In this document: in pieces, positions 5,970-9,658 of the stretch
Layout: the number at the start of each line of letters is the position of its first letter
Numbering within the stretch: position 1 is the first letter of the stretch
From: Sulfuricella sp.
GTDB lineage: Bacteria > Pseudomonadota > Gammaproteobacteria > Burkholderiales > Sulfuricellaceae
Direction: 5' to 3'
DNA: 9,658 nucleotides
Assembly: GCA_030691435.1 (NCBI GenBank)
Contig: JAUYEK010000353.1
Span: forward strand, 1-9,658
Position numbers and translations under genes: made by a program
Notes under the pieces: model-generated
Database searches by the model: none
What the model saw: only the letters and a program-made list of their open reading frames with translations
Told to the model about the DNA's origin: nothing

Positions 5970-6710
5970 TTATCCATTCAATTCGTCCGCCAGCTTCTGC
6001 GCCTCGGCGAAGTTCAGCGTGCCCTCGTAGATCGCCCGACCGGTGATGGCGCCCATGATGCCCTCGGACTCGACGGCACACAGATGCTTCACGTCGTCCA
6101 GATTGGTGATGCCGCCGCTGGCGATAACCGGAATGGTCAGCGCCCGCGCCAGGTTTACCGTCGCTTCGATATTTACCCCGGAGAGCATGCCATCGCGGCC
6201 AATGTCGGTATACACAATCGCTTCCACGCCATAACCCTCGAATTTCTTGGCCAGGTCAATCACGTCATGCCCGGTCACCTTCGACCAGCCATCCACCGCC
6301 ACCTTGCTGTCCTTGGCATCGAGACCGACGATGATCTGGCCGGGGAAGGCGTAGCAAGCCTCGTGCAGGAAGCCGGGGTTCTTCACCGCCGCAGTGCCGA
6401 TGATGACGTAGCTGATGCCGTTATCCAGGTAGCGCTCGATGGTTTCCAGGTCGCGGATACCGCCGCCCAACTGCACCGGAATATCGGCGCCCACCGCATC
6501 TACGATGGCCCGGATGGCGCCGCCGTTGACCGGCTTGCCGGCAAAGGCGCCGTTCAGGTCGACCAGATGCAGGCGGCGCGCGCCGGCATCGAGCCAGTGC
6601 CTGGCCATCGCACCGGGGTCTTCGGAAAAGACGGTCGCCTCCTCCATCAGCCCCTGTTTCAAACGCACACAGTGCCCGTCTTTCAAGTCAATCGCAGGAA
6701 TAATTAGCAT
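5970..6710 (-). CDS. hisA: ProFAR isomerase HisA
   Basis: HisA performs the Amadori rearrangement of ProFAR to PRFAR, the fourth step of histidine synthesis. The 246-residue half-barrel-duplicated (beta/alpha)8 protein begins [12 protein letters not shown], with the general base Asp at 8. The second catalytic Asp is at 169 in [10 protein letters not shown]. Asp 131 ([14 protein letters not shown]) is also conserved. Phosphate loops QLGGGIRD and VIASGGI are present. The 30-nt gap from hisH has no clear Shine-Dalgarno sequence. The stop is followed almost at once by the CACAGAG repeat, so coupling to hisF by overlap is impossible here. Confidence 0.98.
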   Translation of the reverse strand: MLIIPAIDLKDGHCVRLKQGLMEEATVFSEDPGAMARHWLDAGARRLHLVDLNGAFAGKPVNGGAIRAIVDAVGADIPVQLGGGIRDLETIERYLDNGISYVIIGTAAVKNPGFLHEACYAFPGQIIVGLDAKDSKVAVDGWSKVTGHDVIDLAKKFEGYGVEAIVYTDIGRDGMLSGVNIEATVNLARALTIPVIASGGITNLDDVKHLCAVESEGIMGAITGRAIYEGTLNFAEAQKLADELNG

Positions 6711-6740
6711 GATATTGGATGATAGAACAGTAAGAACAAA

Positions 6741-7388
6741 TCAGCTCGCCCGCCCGTTCCAGGCAGCGAAATTGGCCAGCAGCTTGAGTCCCGCGGCCTG
6801 GCTTTTTTCCGGATGGAACTGCACGGCGAAAATATTGTTGCGCGCCACGGCGCAGGCGAAGGCGAAAGGATAATGGGTAAACGCCGCCACCAGTTCGGGA
6901 TTGCCCGCCTCGACGTAGTAACTGTGCACGAAATAAAATCTCGCGCCGTTGGCAATTCCATTCCACAAGGGATGCGGCACGGCTTGATGCACCTCGTTCC
7001 AGCCGATGTGCGGCACCTTGAGGCGCTGCCCCTGGGTGTCGTGCATCGCCTCGAGCGGAAACAGCCTGACCTTGCCGGGCAGCACGCCTAAACCGGCGAC
7101 ATTGCCTTCCTCGCTGAATTCGAACAGTGCCTGCATACCCAGGCAGATGCCGAGGAAAGGCTTGCTCTGTGCCGCCTCGACCAGCACCTGACGCAGGCCG
7201 CGCACCTCCAGCTCACGCATGCACTCCGGCATCGCGCCGACGCCGGGAAATACCACCCGATCGGCCTGCGCAATCTCGCCAGCATCGCTAGTCACCACGA
7301 TGCGCGCATCAGGGGCGACATGCTCCAGCGCCTTCGCCACCGAACGCAGGTTGCCCATGCTGTAATCCACCACCGCGATGCTACCCAT
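6741..7388 (-). CDS. hisH: Imidazole glycerol phosphate synthase glutaminase subunit HisH
   Basis: HisH is a class I glutamine amidotransferase that hydrolyses glutamine and feeds ammonia through the HisF barrel. The 215-residue protein begins IAVVDYSMGNL. It has the nucleophile Cys 82 in the elbow PFLGICLGMQ, and the His 192 - Glu 194 pair in QFHPEKSQ, so the triad is complete. The oxyanion segment near PGVGAM (48-53) is conserved. It starts 7 nt beyond the hisB coding end, without a clear ribosome site, suggesting translation by reinitiation after hisB. Confidence 0.98.
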   Translation of the reverse strand: MGSIAVVDYSMGNLRSVAKALEHVAPDARIVVTSDAGEIAQADRVVFPGVGAMPECMRELEVRGLRQVLVEAAQSKPFLGICLGMQALFEFSEEGNVAGLGVLPGKVRLFPLEAMHDTQGQRLKVPHIGWNEVHQAVPHPLWNGIANGARFYFVHSYYVEAGNPELVAAFTHYPFAFACAVARNNIFAVQFHPEKSQAAGLKLLANFAAWNGRAS

Positions 7389-7393
7389 GATGA

Positions 7394-7981
7394 CTATAGG
7401 CTACCCTTGGTCGAAGGCATGGCATCACCGAGGCGCGAGTCGACCTCCACCGCCATGCGCAGCGCACGACCGAAGGCCTTGAAGATGGTTTCCACCTGAT
7501 GGTGTGAGTTCTTGCCGCGCAAATTGTCGATATGCAGAGTCACTCCGGCGTGATTGGCAAAGCCCTGGAAAAACTCCGACACCAGGTCGATGTCGAATTC
7601 GCCGATCGTACCGCGCGAGAACTCCACCGCGAACACCATGCCGGGGCGCCCGGACAGATCGATCACCACGCGCGACAGCGCCTCGTCGAGCGGCACGTAG
7701 GCATGGCCGTAACGACGGATTCCCTTCTTGTCGCCGACCGCCTTGGCGAAAGCCTGGCCCAGGGTAATGCCGATATCTTCGACGGTGTGATGGGCATCGA
7801 TGTGCAGATCGCCCTTGGCGGAAATATCCAGATCGACCAGGCCATGCCGCGCGATCTGGTCGAGCATGTGGTCGAGGAAAGGCACGCCGCTGGCGAGCTT
7901 GGCCACGCCGCTACCGTCCAGATTGAGAGATATGCTGACCTGGGTTTCCAGGGTGTTACGGGTAACTTGAGAGGTACGCAT
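7394..7981 (-). CDS. hisB: Imidazoleglycerol-phosphate dehydratase HisB (monofunctional)
   Basis: HisB dehydrates imidazole glycerol phosphate to imidazole acetol phosphate, a Mn-dependent step. The protein has the two repeated metal motifs, HHTVE (64-68) and HHQVE (160-164), plus [13 protein letters not shown] (35-47). It lacks the HAD-type histidinol-phosphatase domain of the enterobacterial bifunctional HisB, so that phosphatase must be encoded elsewhere. I chose the ATG at 7981 (195 residues, [13 protein letters not shown]) because family members usually start here. An ATG at 8008 would add nine residues, and neither has a strong ribosome site. The 79-nt gap to hisC contains only a weak CTCAGC/GCTGAG stem. 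Confidence 0.96.
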   Translation of the reverse strand: MRTSQVTRNTLETQVSISLNLDGSGVAKLASGVPFLDHMLDQIARHGLVDLDISAKGDLHIDAHHTVEDIGITLGQAFAKAVGDKKGIRRYGHAYVPLDEALSRVVIDLSGRPGMVFAVEFSRGTIGEFDIDLVSEFFQGFANHAGVTLHIDNLRGKNSHHQVETIFKAFGRALRMAVEVDSRLGDAMPSTKGSL

Positions 7982-8060
7982 TGGGTCGTCTGCCGAAGTT
8001 TTTCTCATTCTAACTCAGCATGGCAAGAGGGCAAAGCGGGCTGAGGCGATATCCTGCATT

Positions 8061-9122
8061 CTAGGCCAGAATTTCTCTTAGCGCACTGACCAGCGCCTCG
8101 CACTGCCCATCCGTCCCGACTGTGATGCGCAGGAACGGCGCGATGCGCGGCGGATTCTTGAAATGCCGCACGATAATGCTGCGCTCGCGCAGTCTGGCGG
8201 CAAGCTCGGCACCATCCTGCTGGCCGTGGCGGGCGAAGACGAAATTGGCGAACGAAGGCAGCACCTCGAAGCCCAGCGCCTCGAGATCGGCCACCATCCG
8301 GGTGCGGGTGGCGATCACTTTACGGCAGGTGTCCTCGAAATAGGCGCGATCCTCGATCGCGGCGGCAGCACCGGCAATGGCAAAGCGGTCCAGCGGATAG
8401 GAGTTGAAGCTGTCCTTCACCCGCCCCAGCGCCTCGATCAGGTCAGGATGACCGATCGCATAGCCGACGCGCAGCCCCGCCAGCGAACGGGATTTCGACA
8501 GGGTATGAATGACCAGCAGATTCGGGTAGCGATCCACCAGTCCCACCGCCGACTCCGCGCCGAAAACCACGTAGGCCTCGTCCACCACCACCACCGACGC
8601 GGTGTTTGCCTGAAGCAGGCGCTCGATCTCGGCCAAGGGCAACGGACAACCCGTGGGGGCGTTCGGGTTGGGGAAAATAATGCCGCCGTTCGGCTTCAAA
8701 TAGTCGTCGACCCGAATCTCGAACGACTCGGTCAACGGCAGCTGCCGGTAGACGATGCCGTACAGACCGCAGTACACCGGATAGAAGCTGTAAGTAATGT
8801 CCGGAAACAGCACCGGCTCATCATGCTTGAGCAGCGCCAAAAAAGCGTGCGCCAGCACCTCGTCGGAGCCGTTGCCGACAAACACTTGGGCCGGCTTCAC
8901 ATGGTAGAAGGCGGCGATCGCTTCCTTCAGCCGGTCGCTGTTGGGATCAGGGTAGAGCCGCAAGCTGTCGCCTACTTCGGCTCGCATCGCCTCCAGCGCC
9001 TTGGGACTCGGCCCATAGGGATTCTCGTTGGTATTCAGCTTGACCAGATTGGGCAGCTTGGGCTGCTCGCCCGGCACATAGGGCATCAGGTCATGGACGA
9101 TGCTGCTCCAGTAACGGCTCAT
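8061..9122 (-). CDS. hisC: Histidinol-phosphate aminotransferase HisC
   Basis: HisC is a PLP enzyme that transfers an amino group from glutamate to imidazole acetol phosphate, giving histidinol phosphate. The 353-residue fold-type I aminotransferase has NENPYGPSP near the N-terminus and the cofactor-binding Asn-Pro segment FPNPNAPTG. It also has the DEAYVVF strand end and the Schiff-base Lys 210 in THTL-type context ([18 protein letters not shown]), with LRITVGT near the C-terminus. Length is normal. It begins 8 nt after hisD, so the two are probably co-translated from one message. Confidence 0.97.
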   Translation of the reverse strand: MSRYWSSIVHDLMPYVPGEQPKLPNLVKLNTNENPYGPSPKALEAMRAEVGDSLRLYPDPNSDRLKEAIAAFYHVKPAQVFVGNGSDEVLAHAFLALLKHDEPVLFPDITYSFYPVYCGLYGIVYRQLPLTESFEIRVDDYLKPNGGIIFPNPNAPTGCPLPLAEIERLLQANTASVVVVDEAYVVFGAESAVGLVDRYPNLLVIHTLSKSRSLAGLRVGYAIGHPDLIEALGRVKDSFNSYPLDRFAIAGAAAAIEDRAYFEDTCRKVIATRTRMVADLEALGFEVLPSFANFVFARHGQQDGAELAARLRERSIIVRHFKNPPRIAPFLRITVGTDGQCEALVSALREILA

Positions 9123-9130
9123 GGCGACGC

Positions 9131-9658
9131 TCAGCCCTTCACGCGATATTCGGCCGAACGGGCATGGGCCTGCAGGCCCTCGCCTTCGGCCAGCACCATC
9201 GAAATCTTGCCCAGCACCTGCGCGCCGGCCTCGGACACCATGATCAGGCTGCTGCGCTTCTGGAAGTCGTAGACGCCCAACGGCGAAGAAAAGCGCGCCG
9301 TGCGCGAGGTCGGCAGGACGTGGTTGGGGCCGGCGCAGTAGTCGCCCAGCGCCTCGCAGGTCCGGCGTCCCATGAAGATGGCGCCGGCGTGCTTGATTTT
9401 CTTCGTCATCGCCACCGGATCCTCGATGGAAAGCTCGAGGTGCTCGGGCGAAATATAATTTGCGATCTCGGCCGCCTCGTCCAGATCCTTTACCAGGATC
9501 AACGCGCCGCGCGCTTCCAGTGCAGTGCGGATGATTTCCTGGCGCGGCATTTGCGGCAGCAGCTTTGCTATGCTGGCCTGCACCGCGTCGATAAAGGCGG
9601 CGTCGGTGGCAAGCAGGATGGACTGCGCCAGCTCGTCGTGCTCGGCCTGGGAGAACAG
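9131..9658 (-). CDS. hisD: Histidinol dehydrogenase HisD, C-terminal part
   Basis: HisD is the NAD- and zinc-dependent enzyme of the last two steps, oxidising histidinol to histidine. The visible 176 codons (175 residues plus TGA) are the C-terminal part of a protein usually about 430 residues long. The frame is open to the window edge, with residues [20 protein letters not shown] preceding the first internal start codons, so no start lies here. Conserved features are the catalytic Glu-His in SPEHLEL, the zinc-ligand Asp in [15 protein letters not shown] and the C-terminal zinc-ligand His in [14 protein letters not shown]. It is the first visible gene of the minus-strand operon; the promoter and probably hisG lie beyond the right edge. 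Confidence 0.97.
   Translation of the reverse strand: MFSQAEHDELAQSILLATDAAFIDAVQASIAKLLPQMPRQEIIRTALEARGALILVKDLDEAAEIANYISPEHLELSIEDPVAMTKKIKHAGAIFMGRRTCEALGDYCAGPNHVLPTSRTARFSSPLGVYDFQKRSSLIMVSEAGAQVLGKISMVLAEGEGLQAHARSAEYRVKG

Noticed and set aside
5173..6081. A 302-codon minus-strand open frame running across hisF, the repeat and the end of hisA
   Set aside because: It is Arg-rich, lies out of frame within well-supported hisF and hisA, and reads through the CACAGAG repeat; frames of this kind across such repeats are a common annotation artefact.
8014..8045. CTCAGC/GCTGAG stem in the hisC-hisB gap
   Set aside because: Only 6 bp with a 20-nt loop and no U-run, so it is too weak to call a terminator or attenuator.
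8163..9272. A 369-codon plus-strand open frame antisense to hisC and hisD
   Set aside because: It is His/Arg/Gln-rich in the way expected for the antisense of GC-rich genes, matches no family I know, and hisC/hisD are intact on the other strand.

Overview
The window looks like a chromosomal segment from a betaproteobacterium, probably Nitrosomonadales-like (Sulfuricella, Sideroxydans or Thiobacillus type). The grounds are a GC-rich composition, monofunctional hisB, separate hisI and hisE, the gene order hisD-C-B-H-A-F-I-E-hinT-tatA-B-C, and an htrA-type protease gene facing tatC. This taxonomic placement is by recognition, not by a search.

The right two thirds (about 2271-9658) is one long minus-strand gene string. 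Reading in the direction of transcription it runs hisD (cut by the window edge), hisC, hisB, hisH, hisA, hisF, hisI, hisE, hinT, tatA, tatB, tatC. The his genes encode most of the histidine pathway, from PR-ATP to histidine, without hisG or a histidinol-phosphate phosphatase in view. hinT encodes a histidine-triad nucleotide hydrolase. tatABC encodes the complete twin-arginine translocon. Four junctions (hisF/hisI, hisI/hisE, hisE/hinT, tatB/tatC) overlap by 4 nt (ATGA or GTGA), which indicates translational coupling. Two places break the tight packing. A 66-nt CACAGAG-type hairpin repeat lies between hisA and hisF. A roughly 300-nt palindrome-rich element with 19-bp terminal inverted repeats lies between tatA and tatB.

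The left third is on the plus strand. It holds the C-terminal PDZ domain of an HtrA/DegS-like periplasmic protease, then a diguanylate cyclase of about 623 residues. The cyclase has a periplasmic sensor domain with a c-type heme motif (CLQCH), a HAMP linker, a cysteine-rich GAF-like cytoplasmic domain and a GGEEF domain with an intact RxxD inhibitory site. Its stop codon is shared with that of tatC in a CTAG palindrome, so no terminator separates the convergent units.

The most interesting items are the heme-motif, cysteine-rich diguanylate cyclase and the two intergenic repeat elements in the his-tat operon. Nothing here is a clearly new multi-gene system; the his-hinT-tat part is ordinary housekeeping.
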